Notes: generated by a model not told the origin, from the letters alone. 64,000 nt of DNA from Alicyclobacillus sp. SP_1 (GCF_024706985.1 NZ_JAMCCX010000094.1:56340-120339), one strand, 5' to 3'. Counted from the first letter of the stretch, positions 1-9,355 are shown. A program made the numbers and translations.

Positions 1-1026
1 AAAGCCTTTCGATGATACGCGGATGTCTCCGCCATGGTCCGCCACAATTCTCTGGCAGATAGGCAGCCCCAGCCCAGTACCCTTCTCTTTGGTGGTATAA
101 AACGCATCAAAAATCTTATCCATTTGATAATACGGAATGCCCGGACCCGTATCGGCCACCAAAATCTCGCAGTAAGAGTCTGTACGGCGCAAAGAGATGG
201 TCAACTGGCCTCCAGCGTCCATCGCTTCCATCGCATTTTCGGCCAGATGTTGGATGACACGACGAATCATTCGCACATCCACAAACAACCGCGCATGGTA
301 ATCGACATTCCAACGACAGTCAATTCCGCGAATTTCCGCCTCCAGTTCAATCGCGGACTGCAACGCTTGAATCAAATCAAGAGCAGTGCACGTCTCTGCG
401 ACGACTTTGCGCGGACGCGCGAGAAGGAGCAGTTCTTCCACCAACTCGTCCACTCTCTCGACTTCCATCAGCATCATCCGAGCGACGCTCTTGTCATCAG
501 TATCTCCAGCACGAGCCGACCTCCGCTCCATCACTTGCAAAAAACCTTTAATGGTAGTAAGTGGGTTGCGCACTTCATGTGCAATGCCCGCCGCAACCTT
601 CCCAATGACCGCAAGCTTTTCATCTCTCTGCATCTTCTGGTCGAGAACCCCAAAGTTCCCCAAGTCTTTCATTGTGACGTAAATGCCGAGGAACTTGCCG
701 GATGCATCGTGTTCCGGAAACGAGTCCACCAACAAGTGCAAAAGCTCCCCATGCTGCTCCCAGGTAACAATGACATCCCGATAGGCACGGCGCTCACGAA
801 TCATTTCCGCGAGTAGGTGGTATTCTTCCGAGTCCGAGTGCAGACAGCGGCTAAGTGCAACGGGCGGAGCGAGTATCTCTGCATGGTCGAACAAACGACA
901 TGCCGCAACGTTATAGAAAACCAACTCTTCGCGCAGCGAGATGAACAGGACCGCCGCGTTGAGAAGATGTAAGGAAGGCGGAGGAACATCTGAAAACGGT
1001 TGTTTTGAGGCGGCCAAATAGGTCAT
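1..1026 (-). CDS. PAS-type sensor histidine kinase (3' end outside window)
   Basis: The gene enters from the left edge on the minus strand; 342 residues are present and the stop lies outside. The ATG at 1026 follows a GGAGG. The N-terminal ~120 residues look like a PAS-type sensor with no membrane segment. A HisKA box follows, GIAHEVRNPLTTIKG, with the phospho-acceptor His near residue 150. The HATPase_c N box (HLAENAMEAMDAGG), G1 box (VADTGPGIP) and G2 box (GTGLGLPICQ) are all visible. Soluble PAS kinases of this build in spore formers often feed the Spo0 phosphorelay (KinA/KinE-like), but no partner regulator is in view, so the target is unknown. It follows the SRP RNA gene, where Bacillus has dnaX. 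Confidence 0.9.
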   Translation of the reverse strand, partial: MTYLAASKQPFSDVPPPSLHLLNAAVLFISLREELVFYNVAACRLFDHAEILAPPVALSRCLHSDSEEYHLLAEMIRERRAYRDVIVTWEQHGELLHLLVDSFPEHDASGKFLGIYVTMKDLGNFGVLDQKMQRDEKLAVIGKVAAGIAHEVRNPLTTIKGFLQVMERRSARAGDTDDKSVARMMLMEVERVDELVEELLLLARPRKVVAETCTALDLIQALQSAIELEAEIRGIDCRWNVDYHARLFVDVRMIRRVIQHLAENAMEAMDAGGQLTISLRRTDSYCEILVADTGPGIPYYQMDKIFDAFYTTKEKGTGLGLPICQRIVADHGGDIRVSSKGF

Positions 1027-1200
1027 GAAATAGCCTCCATCCAAAGTGAAAGTCCTTCTCTGAATGGACTATTAACCACGACCATGAGACATTCCTTCCA
1101 CCAGACAAAAAGACAAGGATTTCGACACTGTGTGACACCTGTTCGCACATCGGACTCGTTCATAAGCGACGAATGTCTGCGCAAAAAAAGAGCCACATGC

Positions 1201-1325
1201 TTTCACCAAAAGCCGAACCAGGTACCCCTACATCACCCAGAAGGTCTCCCTTAGTGCTGCTTCCGTCAGGATCTGACACGGTTCGTGAGTTTCCGTCGCG
1301 TAGGACCCGGCTCAGCCTTTGGTGA
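1201..1325 (-). ncRNA. ffs: Signal recognition particle RNA, small bacterial type
   Basis: Read on the minus strand, the segment contains the conserved SRP domain IV core GTCAGATCCTGACGGAAGCA followed by GCACTAAGG. The ends pair (CACCAAAGGCTGAGCC with GGTTCGGCTTTTGGTG) to close a ~120-nt hairpin, and a run of seven T follows at about 1192-1186. I see no Alu domain, so this looks like the short form rather than the ~270-nt Bacillus scRNA. The order tadA-tRNA-SRP RNA matches the yaaJ-scr region of Bacillus. Confidence 0.92.
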
Positions 1326-1402
1326 AAAAATGCGGCTTAGACACTCATGCTTTTCGTAAAAAAGAAGCAGGGACAAGACGGGCAAACTTCGCCCGTCCGT
1401 GA

Positions 1403-1492
1403 TGGCGGAGAGAGTGGGATTCGAACCCACGAGACCCTTACAGGCCTACTCGCTTTCGAGGCGAGCTCTTTCGACCACTCAGACATCTCTCC
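1403..1492 (-). tRNA. tRNA-Ser (anticodon CGA)
   Basis: Acceptor arms GGAGAGA and TCTCTCC pair. The anticodon stem-loop CTCGC-CTCGAAA-GCGAG gives anticodon CGA. A long variable arm and T arm GTGGG-TTCGAAT-CCCAC are present. Discriminator G and the CCA end are encoded. The 5' end overlaps the last 14 bases of tadA, whose TGA stop lies inside the tRNA D-arm side. Confidence 0.95.
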
Positions 1493-1994
1493 GCGGTCGC
1501 ATCGTTTGACGAACTTCCTGAAAGAAGTTCTTCAGTACTATACCACACTCCTCCGCCAAAATGCCACCAGTGACAGCTGGATGATGGTTCCACCCGGGCG
1601 ATTGATAGAGCTGAACTTGTGAGACGATGGCACCACCCTTGGTATCGACCGCACCATAGTACAAATGGTCAATCCGCGCCTGCAAAATCGCCCCAGCGCA
1701 CATTGCGCAAGGCTCGAGCGTGACGTACATCTGACAATCAAACAGGCGCCACCCACCTCTTCGCAGAGCCGCCTGCCGCAATGCAATGAGTTCTGCGTGC
1801 GCAGTGGGGTCTCGCCACGTCTCTCGAAAGTTATGTGCACGACTGAGCACTTCATCGCCCTGCATGACCACTGCTCCAATGGGCACCTCGCCGAGTCTGG
1901 CGCCGCGCATGGCCTCCTCAAGCGCAAGGCGCATCCCAAATTCGGGAGACCACTCGGCCTCTCGGTCGGATTCCAAGTCAGTCCATACGGTCAC
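1479..1994 (-). CDS. tadA: tRNA-specific adenosine deaminase TadA
   Basis: This is a 171-residue zinc deaminase that converts A34 to inosine in tRNA-Arg(ACG). The catalytic signature is intact: the HAE motif (TAHAEL) supplies a zinc ligand and the proton-shuttle Glu, and PCAMCAGA supplies the two Cys ligands. The GTG start overlaps the stop of the upstream comFB-like gene (GTGA), so the two are translationally coupled. The C-terminus (MRPRRDV) is encoded inside the tRNA-Ser gene, so mRNA and tRNA maturation compete for the same transcript. A Bacillus yaaJ equivalent by sequence and context. Confidence 0.95.
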   Translation of the reverse strand: MTVWTDLESDREAEWSPEFGMRLALEEAMRGARLGEVPIGAVVMQGDEVLSRAHNFRETWRDPTAHAELIALRQAALRRGGWRLFDCQMYVTLEPCAMCAGAILQARIDHLYYGAVDTKGGAIVSQVQLYQSPGWNHHPAVTGGILAEECGIVLKNFFQEVRQTMRPRRDV

Positions 1995-2266
1995 TTCGAT
2001 GTACCCTGATGGCGTGGATTCTGCTGAACTTTGGTCAGGGCCACCGCGAGCTCTCGGACAATGTCCATTTGCAATTGGGAATTCATGTACTGTGCTTTGA
2101 CATAAGCTTGTCCTCGGTCGGTCGAAACGTACCGAGAAGGCAGCTGATTGAGTGCGATGGCCATAATGTCATCGCGACACTGCTCACACGCGCACGGCAT
2201 TCTCGACTCCCACTCATGTTCCTCCAGCGTATGACGAACCAACAATTCTGTCACATTAACCAACAT
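1991..2266 (-). CDS. ComFB-family late competence protein
   Basis: A 91-residue protein with the ComFB family layout: N-terminal VNVTELLVRHTLEEH helix, a CACEQC cysteine pair and DIMAIALNQLPSRYVST, then a K/Y-rich stretch. ComFB in Bacillus lies between comFA and comFC; cyanobacterial members bind c-di-AMP or c-di-GMP. The ATG at 2266 has a GGGGGG seven bases upstream; a TTG two codons earlier is less likely. It is coupled to tadA, so this copy is not in a competence operon and its role is open. Confidence 0.8.
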   Translation of the reverse strand: MLVNVTELLVRHTLEEHEWESRMPCACEQCRDDIMAIALNQLPSRYVSTDRGQAYVKAQYMNSQLQMDIVRELAVALTKVQQNPRHQGTSK

Positions 2267-2345
2267 AACCAAGCCCCCCCAGCCGCGCCAATATCCGTCG
2301 TCCCATGCATAAGATGCGAAGAGTCTTGTTGAAGGAGGAGTACCG

Positions 2346-3206
2346 ATGGAAAACGGTCATCTTGACGAACAGCGAAAATTTATAGACAAATGGCAGATGC
2401 ATATTCTACTTTCTCGGCACACAGTACCCGACCTTCACCTGCCATACACTGCACTTTGGAGCAAAGAGGCATTGCACTCCTTCTGTGAACACTATCGTTG
2501 TCTATACATTAAGCCGACAGACACGTGGGGCGGCCAGGCCATCGCGCGCATCCAACAGGTGCAAGGGCATTGGATTGTAAAATCGCCCTCTGATGAACCC
2601 ATCCTCTTGTCTTCAGTTGAAGAAATTTGGAATGTGTTGAATCCACGCTATCAAACCAAGACCATTATACAGCAGTGTGCACCGGTCGCTTCCTGGATGG
2701 GTCGACCGCTCGACATCCGCGCACTGCTCCAGCGAGACGAGTCCGACCGATGGATTTGGAGTGGTATGTTGGTACGAATCGGCGGTGAAAACAGTGTTGT
2801 CTCGAACGTTCAAGTAAGTTTTGGGAATGTTCAACCGCCCAATCAAATATTACCACACATTCTTAAAAGTCGCGCTCTCTATCCGCAAGTCGTCGAAAAA
2901 ATTCAAACTATCTCATATGCTCTCTGCTCCAAATTGGACGAAATCCACTTTTTTGAGGAAGTCGGTATCGACTATGGCGTCGGCAGGCACGGCGACCTCT
3001 GGCTCTTTGAGGTCAATACCAACGATGCGCTCGGTGGACCAAGTCACGAACTGTTCGCACAGTTGCAGGACAGGCGCCTCTATGACGAAATCGAAGCACG
3101 CTGGCGGAGTCGACAAATGAATGTCGCTCGAGAACTGTGGAAAGACCTGTTTCATTCGGCCGAAGCGGACAACACTTCCGATGCGTCTTCTTTGGGTGAC
3201 TTGTGA
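2346..3206 (+). CDS. YheC/YheD-family endospore coat-associated ATP-grasp protein
   Basis: A 286-residue protein whose ATG follows AAGGAGGAGTACCG. It starts with a short divergent segment (KWQMHILLSRHTVPDLHLP) followed by an ATP-grasp fold: YIKPTDTWGGQAIARI for nucleotide binding, DIRALLQR in the middle, and the metal-binding end LWLFEVNTNDALGG. These are features of the YheC/YheD family, found in the spores of Bacillus. The gene is shorter than the two-domain YheD proteins (~450 aa). Its last 55 bases overlap the 3' end of the convergent thioesterase gene. Good evidence for an endospore-forming host; the substrate is unknown. Confidence 0.82.
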   Translation: MENGHLDEQRKFIDKWQMHILLSRHTVPDLHLPYTALWSKEALHSFCEHYRCLYIKPTDTWGGQAIARIQQVQGHWIVKSPSDEPILLSSVEEIWNVLNPRYQTKTIIQQCAPVASWMGRPLDIRALLQRDESDRWIWSGMLVRIGGENSVVSNVQVSFGNVQPPNQILPHILKSRALYPQVVEKIQTISYALCSKLDEIHFFEEVGIDYGVGRHGDLWLFEVNTNDALGGPSHELFAQLQDRRLYDEIEARWRSRQMNVARELWKDLFHSAEADNTSDASSLGDL

Positions 3207-3685
3207 CGCTGTTTATAAAAGTGAGCCATCGCCATCGCCACCACCTCGCCATCCTCGTTGTAGGCAGTCGTATGGAAGACGATGATCGTCTTACTGTTTT
3301 GTACGACTTCTACGGCCGCTCGGATTTGTCCAGGCAGTCCAGGTTTGATGAAATCGACGTGAATATTAAGCGTGAACGCACGTTCGACTGTCGTGTCAAT
3401 CAGGAATGCCGTCTCCGCCATCGCCGTGTCCAAAAAAGCGGTCATCAGTCCCCCGTGTAAAATGCCATAGCGATTGAGCAGCTCATCCGCGACGGTCATC
3501 TCAAATTCATATTGTCCATCTTCCAACTTACCAAGAGAACGGAATTTCATAATGGCCTGAATAAATGCCAGCGGTTTATGATAGGTTGCTTTTTTTGCTC
3601 GCACCAGACCAAGCACATGATGAAGCTCGTCTTCGGGCAGATGTTCTAGTTCCGACAACAGTTGGGACATGATGTTCGAATTCAC
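3152..3685 (-). CDS. PaaI-family hotdog thioesterase
   Basis: A 177-residue hotdog-fold protein. The signature is NRYGILHGGLMTAFLDTAMAE, the HGG motif of PaaI-type acyl-CoA thioesterases, followed by a typical strand pair (LNIHVDFIKPGLPG). The GTG start at 3685 has GAGGAG eight bases upstream; an ATG five codons further in (3670) lacks such a site. An N-terminal helix of ~45 residues precedes the fold. It probably hydrolyses a small aromatic or acyl CoA ester, but the substrate is not readable. Convergent with and overlapping the coat-protein gene. Confidence 0.85.
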   Translation of the reverse strand: MNSNIMSQLLSELEHLPEDELHHVLGLVRAKKATYHKPLAFIQAIMKFRSLGKLEDGQYEFEMTVADELLNRYGILHGGLMTAFLDTAMAETAFLIDTTVERAFTLNIHVDFIKPGLPGQIRAAVEVVQNSKTIIVFHTTAYNEDGEVVAMAMAHFYKQRHKSPKEDASEVLSASAE

Positions 3686-3953
3686 AAGCGTTCTCCTCTC
3701 GCATCGGCGCAGGCCAGCCACTCGTCTATCCGTGCGACACACTTCTTCTTTGCCGTCATTTCGGACATGAGAAATCAGCAGACTGCCGCACTCTACTCCC
3801 CCATTCTACCGCAATGTCTTTAGGGTTCGTCAGAGCACATTCTCACATCGAACCGCTATGGCAAAGCGAACAGTTTGTCACATTCCAACCGCTCACTCCG
3901 TCTGATTTTACACGAGACTTCATTTGGCTGAGAAAAGAGGAGGGAGCGGGCAC

Positions 3954-6095
3954 ATGAAACGATTTCTCCGTTGGGCATGTCCAATTATGGCGATGAGCCT
4001 CCTCGTCAGCGCTTGTGCCACTGCCCCACAATACTCAGAACACGTCAATACCTTAGAAAATGCATCGCCTGTCCAGAATCAGCCGTTGCACTTCCATTCA
4101 TCATTACTGCAGCCTCTGCATAAGACAGCAACCATCGAAGGTTTACCGATGCATCCATCTCCCGCCGTAACTCAGTTGGACTTTGTCACTCGCGCCGTCG
4201 GCTTTGCCATCAACGACAGAGGGGGATTAGAGGAATCTGTGGACGGCGGGCGGCACTTTCGCTTGCAAAACAAGATGCCCGGTCTGCCATTGCAATCTCT
4301 GTCGGCAGTCGGCTCCAAAACACTCTTTGCCGTGGCATCCACTGCAGACGAACAAAGCAGCCCCTCCGTCGCACAAAAGCTCTTATACAGCGAGGATAGC
4401 GGCGTCCATTGGACGACGCTCGCCAGCGTCAAGGAAAAGGCCAGTCCCACCGCTTTTCAAGTTCAACCTACCCTTCAAATCGTTTCGTCTGACCGTGGTT
4501 TTGCAACTTTCGCCGGCGAACTCTTGACGGGCCATCCCGTCAAGAGTCACTGGCACTCCATTGCCATTCCACACCATTGGGCCGTTTTGTCATCTTATTT
4601 TTTCAATGACCGTCAAGGCGTCATTCTCGCCACCCCGCGACTGCAAAAGAACCAGCCTCTCAGGAAAGTCAGCCTCTATCGAACAACCGATGGTGGACAT
4701 GACTGGACATACATGCGCGCGTTTGGACGCTCAGCACACACGCTGGACAACGTCTTTCTTTGCGGCACCCCCAACGGTCAAGTTTGGGTACTCTTCCAAA
4801 GTCTCTACTCGATGTCTCTATGGATAGCGCACTCATCCGACGGAGGCATCGATTTTTCTCTACAAAAAGCACCATCCGTCGGTGCTATTCACCATGTCAT
4901 ACCCTCGACCGTGGACGTCACGTCGGCCGTAGCAGGAGCCCATGGACGTCTCTATATCACGACTGCGTCGGCACAGTCGGCTGGAGGAATTGCCGTCCTC
5001 AGCCAAGGCGGAAAGCAAGTGCTGTCTTCCGACGGATGGCGTTCCGGCTGGGAGATGACGGATATTGACAGGGTTGGAGTGCACGACTGGATGGCTACCG
5101 GAAACACCTTGCTAGGTGAGTCTCTCATCCTTCACGCGACCCATGCCACTGGCCCTTGGCAACAGCTTTCCCCGGCCATGACTCCAACTCGACAAATCGA
5201 CTTTATCTCCGCAAATGTGGGTTTTGGGCTCGGTAACGCCATGGACCCGAATGCACTTTTGTCGACCGCCAACGGTGGTCAGACGTGGTCCGTCGTGACC
5301 ACTTCAAGCGGTCCATATGCTCGTCAACCGTTTCATAAGATCGACACCGTCCGCTTCCTATCCCGCCAAATCGGTTGGATGGAAGTAGACACATGGACAG
5401 AGTCCAACAGAACGCCCAGCGTCTCCCTCTGGATGACACACACCGGAGGCGTGTCGTGGCAGCCCATATCGATGCAAATACTCCCTCATGCCATGCAACA
5501 AGAAGCGCAATCGGGTAACCTGTTATTTCTTCACAATGCACTCGAAGTTTTCTCTAAAAATCGGCTACTCCTTCAGATTGGCGGATTTCCGACGTATGAA
5601 TTTCGCTTCAGCGACAACGGCGGGAAAACGACACATGCCTTCTTCACTGGCCGCAAAGCTCCAGCCAGTTGGGCGAGTGTCTCGTTTCCGCAGCCAGAAA
5701 ACGGCTACCTGCTCACTACGACCAACCGGGACAACCTGCCGCGGGCTCAGCTGTATCAAATTCGGCCCAAAATGACTGCTACTCGGCTATATCGTTGGAA
5801 AAACGATGTTGCTGGAGAAGGACTGTCTTTCCCTCAGCCACAAATCGGATATGCTTTGCTCGCCAAACACCCCTTCTCCGAGCACCCGCTCTTTCTCTTG
5901 GAACGCACGACAGACGGCGGGCGCACGTGGTCAGTGGAAACGTTCCCGCCGACTGTGACATTCCCTCCCATTGCAAATCGAAATCATCCGGAGCTCCAGT
6001 TTATCAATCAAATGGACGGCTGGATTTTAACCAGCGACGGTATTTGGCGAACGACAGATGGCGGTATTCATTGGACTTTTCTAGGCGGTGCATAA
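3954..6095 (+). CDS. Large secreted lipoprotein with BNR/YCF48-like beta-propeller repeats
   Basis: A 713-residue exported protein. The N-terminus MKRFLRWACPIMAMSLLVSAC is a lipoprotein signal with lipobox LVSAC, so it should be anchored outside the membrane. The rest is a chain of sialidase/Asp-box-like repeats: RTTDGGHDWT, HSSDGGIDFS, STANGGQTWS, MTHTGGVSWQ, RTTDGGRTWS and RTTDGGIHWT. These predict one or two beta-propellers resembling YCF48/BNR proteins. No catalytic residues of sialidases were recognised. The ATG at 3954 follows GAGGAGGG. Nothing next to it explains the ligand; an assembly or sensing role is possible. Confidence 0.82.
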   Translation: MKRFLRWACPIMAMSLLVSACATAPQYSEHVNTLENASPVQNQPLHFHSSLLQPLHKTATIEGLPMHPSPAVTQLDFVTRAVGFAINDRGGLEESVDGGRHFRLQNKMPGLPLQSLSAVGSKTLFAVASTADEQSSPSVAQKLLYSEDSGVHWTTLASVKEKASPTAFQVQPTLQIVSSDRGFATFAGELLTGHPVKSHWHSIAIPHHWAVLSSYFFNDRQGVILATPRLQKNQPLRKVSLYRTTDGGHDWTYMRAFGRSAHTLDNVFLCGTPNGQVWVLFQSLYSMSLWIAHSSDGGIDFSLQKAPSVGAIHHVIPSTVDVTSAVAGAHGRLYITTASAQSAGGIAVLSQGGKQVLSSDGWRSGWEMTDIDRVGVHDWMATGNTLLGESLILHATHATGPWQQLSPAMTPTRQIDFISANVGFGLGNAMDPNALLSTANGGQTWSVVTTSSGPYARQPFHKIDTVRFLSRQIGWMEVDTWTESNRTPSVSLWMTHTGGVSWQPISMQILPHAMQQEAQSGNLLFLHNALEVFSKNRLLLQIGGFPTYEFRFSDNGGKTTHAFFTGRKAPASWASVSFPQPENGYLLTTTNRDNLPRAQLYQIRPKMTATRLYRWKNDVAGEGLSFPQPQIGYALLAKHPFSEHPLFLLERTTDGGRTWSVETFPPTVTFPPIANRNHPELQFINQMDGWILTSDGIWRTTDGGIHWTFLGGA

Positions 6096-6211
6096 GGTTA
6101 AGGACCCTCCGCGCACGCCCTTCTGTCCAACTGCATAGTGTGTCGAAGGGCCCATGGGCCAATGCACAGCCAGTCCGTTCGGCGTCTCAGAACGATGGGG
6201 GGAATTCACAC

Positions 6212-8059
6212 GTGTGTGGAATTGCAGGTTGGGTGAACTGGTCGCGCGACTTATCGCACGAGGAAACTACCGTGCGCCCGATGGGAGAATCGCTCGCCGC
6301 GCGCGGCCCCGATGCCGCAGGCGTCTGGCTCAGTGAGCACTGTGCGTTTGCACATCGTCGACTCATCGTGGTCGATCCGGTCGGTGGCGCACAACCTATG
6401 ACTCGCCGCTTCGGCGACCGCACCTTCTGCCTCGTCTACAACGGGGAACTCTACAATACAGACAGTCTGCGGCGTGATTTGATAGAGCGTGGATACGCGT
6501 TTCATTCTTACTCCGACACGGAGGTGGTCCTCGTCGCCTACGCGGCTTACGGACCAGCCGCCGTAGAACGTTTCAACGGCATTTTCGCTTTCGCCATCTG
6601 GGACCAGCAGGAGCAAACACTCTTTCTGGCCCGGGACCGGCTTGGCGTGAAGCCGCTCTTCTACAGTCCTGTCGATGGCGGCTGGTTGTTTGGTTCCGAA
6701 ATAAAAGCCATTTTGGCCCATCCGCAAGCCTCCCACCAAGTCGATGCGGAAGGCCTCGCCGAAATCCTCGCCGTGGGTCCGGCGCGGACACCCGGACACG
6801 GCATTTTTCGCCACATTCATGAGCTTCGGGCAGGTCACACGGCGAGGATTTCGAAGTCAGGTTGTGCCCTCCATCCCTACTGGAAGCTCACAAGTTACGA
6901 GCACACGGAGGACGAAGAGACGACCGCACGCACGGTTCACGACCTAATGGTCGACACGGTCGAGCGGCAACTCGTCTCCGACGTACCAGTGGCCACTTTT
7001 CTTTCTGGCGGTCTTGACTCATCAGTGGTCTCTGCCATTGCCGCTCGGTATTTTCAGCGGGAAGGAAAGTCGCCTCTGCACACCTTTTCGATTGAATTCG
7101 CAAATATGGACCAGTTTTTTCAGGCCAATGAATTCCAGAAAAGTTTGGACGGCCCCTGGGCCCGCAAGGTAGCAGATTTTCTGTCCACGGTGCATCACTC
7201 CGAGATCTTCGATACGCCAGACCTTGCTAAGTACCTTCTTCTCACGTTGCCCGCACGCGACTTGCCTGGTATGGCAGACATCGACACTTCGCTCTTTTTG
7301 TTCTGCGAGCGGATCAAACAAAAGTTTACGGTCGCCCTGTCTGGTGAATCTGCAGATGAAGTATTCGGAGGGTATCCATGGTTTCATCGCCCGGAGTCAC
7401 TACAGGCCAAAACTTTCCCCTGGGCGCTTCGGACGGCAGATAGAATGAGCATTCTTCATCCAGACACAATCGCCAAAACCCGACCTTACGAATACGTACA
7501 GAGCCGATATGCCGATGCGCTCGCCGAAGTGCCCCGATTGCCGGGAGAATCTGCCGAAGAAGCGCGCATTCGAGAAATCTCCTATCTCTCCATCACCCGC
7601 TTTTTACCTACTCTGTTGGACCGAAAAGACCGGATGAGTATGGGCACAGGGTTGGAGGTGCGCGTACCATTTTGCGACCACCGTTTGGTCGAATACGTGT
7701 TCAACATACCTTGGCATCAAAAGACGGCAGGGAATCAAGTGAAAGGCATTCTTCGCAAAGCTATGAAAGGTTATCTGCCGGACGACGCACTGGAGCGCAA
7801 AAAGAGCCCGTACCCTTCGACTCCACATCCCGACTACGTGGACTTAGTGAGGACCTCATTTCAAGACCGCATGTCGCAGCCTGACTCGCCGTTGCGCCCG
7901 CTCTTGAATATGGAAGCCATCTCCGACTGGGTGCAAGCAAGCTATCAAAAGTCAGAGCATCGACCATGGTTTGGTCAAATTATGGCCATTCCACAGATGT
8001 TTCACTATCTTATGGAAGTGGATGACTGGCTTCGCACGTATCGCGTGGAACTCGTTTGA
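6212..8059 (+). CDS. asnB: Glutamine-hydrolysing asparagine synthetase
   Basis: A 615-residue two-domain enzyme. The GTG start is followed at once by TGT, so Cys2 becomes the N-terminal nucleophile (VCGIAGWVNW) of the glutamine amidotransferase domain; RGPDAAGVW, HRRL and YNGELYN motifs follow. The synthetase half has the PP-loop FLSGGLDSSVVSA near residue 270 and SGESADEVFGGY. It makes Asn from Asp, Gln and ATP; it is AsnB/AsnO-like and might instead amidate another substrate. An open frame extends far upstream inside the lipoprotein gene, but Cys2 and the G-rich ribosome site fix the start here. It follows the lipoprotein gene by 116 bases. Confidence 0.93.
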   Translation: MCGIAGWVNWSRDLSHEETTVRPMGESLAARGPDAAGVWLSEHCAFAHRRLIVVDPVGGAQPMTRRFGDRTFCLVYNGELYNTDSLRRDLIERGYAFHSYSDTEVVLVAYAAYGPAAVERFNGIFAFAIWDQQEQTLFLARDRLGVKPLFYSPVDGGWLFGSEIKAILAHPQASHQVDAEGLAEILAVGPARTPGHGIFRHIHELRAGHTARISKSGCALHPYWKLTSYEHTEDEETTARTVHDLMVDTVERQLVSDVPVATFLSGGLDSSVVSAIAARYFQREGKSPLHTFSIEFANMDQFFQANEFQKSLDGPWARKVADFLSTVHHSEIFDTPDLAKYLLLTLPARDLPGMADIDTSLFLFCERIKQKFTVALSGESADEVFGGYPWFHRPESLQAKTFPWALRTADRMSILHPDTIAKTRPYEYVQSRYADALAEVPRLPGESAEEARIREISYLSITRFLPTLLDRKDRMSMGTGLEVRVPFCDHRLVEYVFNIPWHQKTAGNQVKGILRKAMKGYLPDDALERKKSPYPSTPHPDYVDLVRTSFQDRMSQPDSPLRPLLNMEAISDWVQASYQKSEHRPWFGQIMAIPQMFHYLMEVDDWLRTYRVELV

Positions 8060-8076
8060 CCACACTTAGCACCGCT

Positions 8077-8688
8077 CTATCGGTAACGAGAGCGCCACAA
8101 ATATTCGAATAGAAACTCCATCGCTTCGAGATGACGCCGCGCTGCGCCCGGCGTCTCTCCGAACGCGTAAATACCGTGGCGCACCACCAATACCCCCGGG
8201 CAATCTGCAGATGCAGCCGCATGGACCGCTTGTGCCAGTTGATGCAAGTCTGCGTGATTCGGCACAATTGGGACGCGAAGCACTGCGTCTTCCTGCCAGT
8301 GGCCGAGCGCTTTCAACAGCTCGTGCTGTCGAAACTCCACATATCCTTCGGACTCGCACAAATTCGACATCAGATTGTTGAACAGGGTATGCACGTGAAT
8401 CACAGACCCGCAGTCCAACCTTTCATAGAGCTTCAAGTGAACCTCCGTCTCTGCAGATGGTACTCCTTCATCGGGGGACTCAACGCTCATGTGCTCGTCC
8501 ACCACAATCACATCGGCTTCCTTCAAAGCCGTCTTATCCACGCCGCTTCGTGTCACCGCGAAGAAGAGCGAAGGACGGTTGGTGAGGCGTACGGACAAGT
8601 TGCCGCTGGTGGCTGGTAGCCAGCCCTTTCTCGAGCAGAATTCGGCCAATTCCAAAACTTGCTGTTTCGCGCGCACCCTATCCGACAT
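8077..8688 (-). CDS. mtnB: Methylthioribulose-1-phosphate dehydratase
   Basis: A 203-residue class II aldolase-fold enzyme of methionine salvage. It dehydrates 5-methylthioribulose-1-phosphate to the diketo compound used by MtnW. Visible features are ATSGNLSVRL (phosphate loop), the catalytic Glu in SAETEVHLKLY, and the zinc histidines in VIHVHTLF and a later VVRHGIYAFG. The ATG at 8688 has GGAGG upstream and lies inside the last codons of mtnX (11-base overlap). The order mtnW-mtnX-mtnB is as in Bacillus. Its 3' end faces asnB across 17 bases. Confidence 0.92.
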   Translation of the reverse strand: MSDRVRAKQQVLELAEFCSRKGWLPATSGNLSVRLTNRPSLFFAVTRSGVDKTALKEADVIVVDEHMSVESPDEGVPSAETEVHLKLYERLDCGSVIHVHTLFNNLMSNLCESEGYVEFRQHELLKALGHWQEDAVLRVPIVPNHADLHQLAQAVHAAASADCPGVLVVRHGIYAFGETPGAARRHLEAMEFLFEYLWRSRYR

Positions 8689-9355
8689 ATTGATGAACCT
8701 CCGCTTCCGAAGAACTCCATTCGCGAATGATGTCGTGGAACGTTTCAAAGGTGGTGTGCGAAATGCCTTCGTCCTTGAGTCGATCCGCTAAAATCCCCCG
8801 AGCAAAGACGTAATCAGCCAATCGAGCAGACTTGAGGTCGGTAATACCATCGCCGATGACCACCACCTTATATCCGGCAGCTCGGTTCTTGCGAAGAATC
8901 GCGGGCTTACAAAGGCCACACCCGCCGTTACATTCGTCATCGCACCCATAGGGCCAAACCACATCCAAAAATCCGTCGCGGGCACGCACGCGATTGCAGT
9001 ATATGTCGATAAAAGAAGCTACTGGCATGAGGGCCGGACGAACAAAAAAGTCAAATCCGCCACTAACTACAGAAAATTTCCACGAATTTTTCATAGCGTA
9101 GTCAATAAGAGCAAAAACACCCGGCCTCAAAACCGTTCTCTCGCGCGCATAGCGCACCATATCCGGGTATTTGTCGGCAGGTATCAGGCGAAACATCTGC
9201 GTCACTCCGTCCCGCACCGTCATGTCTTGGCGTTGGATGGACTCAATCAAAGCACGACTTCCTTGTGGAGCAAACTCCAAGGATACAGCTGCCACCATAT
9301 CGCGAATCGATATGGTGCCGTCAAAATCACACAAGATGGATACAGGCGCGTTCAT
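8678..9355 (-). CDS. mtnX: 2-hydroxy-3-keto-5-methylthiopentenyl-1-phosphate phosphatase
   Basis: A 225-residue HAD-superfamily phosphatase. Motif I is CDFDGTIS, motif II is VVSGGFDFFV and motif III/IV is VIGDGITDLKSARLAD. The cap carries a Cys-rich stretch (CDDECNGGCGLCKP) that is typical of MtnX. It removes phosphate from the MtnW product to give the acireductone used by MtnD. The ATG at 9355 overlaps the mtnW stop as ATGA, indicating translational coupling. Middle gene of the salvage operon. Confidence 0.93.
   Translation of the reverse strand: MNAPVSILCDFDGTISIRDMVAAVSLEFAPQGSRALIESIQRQDMTVRDGVTQMFRLIPADKYPDMVRYARERTVLRPGVFALIDYAMKNSWKFSVVSGGFDFFVRPALMPVASFIDIYCNRVRARDGFLDVVWPYGCDDECNGGCGLCKPAILRKNRAAGYKVVVIGDGITDLKSARLADYVFARGILADRLKDEGISHTTFETFHDIIREWSSSEAEVHQYVG

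Noticed and set aside
34..816. A 260-codon open frame on the plus strand at the left edge
   Set aside because: The minus strand of the same region encodes a complete PAS-HisKA-HATPase kinase with all motifs; the plus frame has no family features or ribosome site.
5669..6211. A long N-terminal extension of the asparagine synthetase frame
   Set aside because: The enzyme must start with Met-Cys so that Cys2 is the nucleophile; GTG-TGT at 6212 fits, and the extension runs inside the lipoprotein gene.
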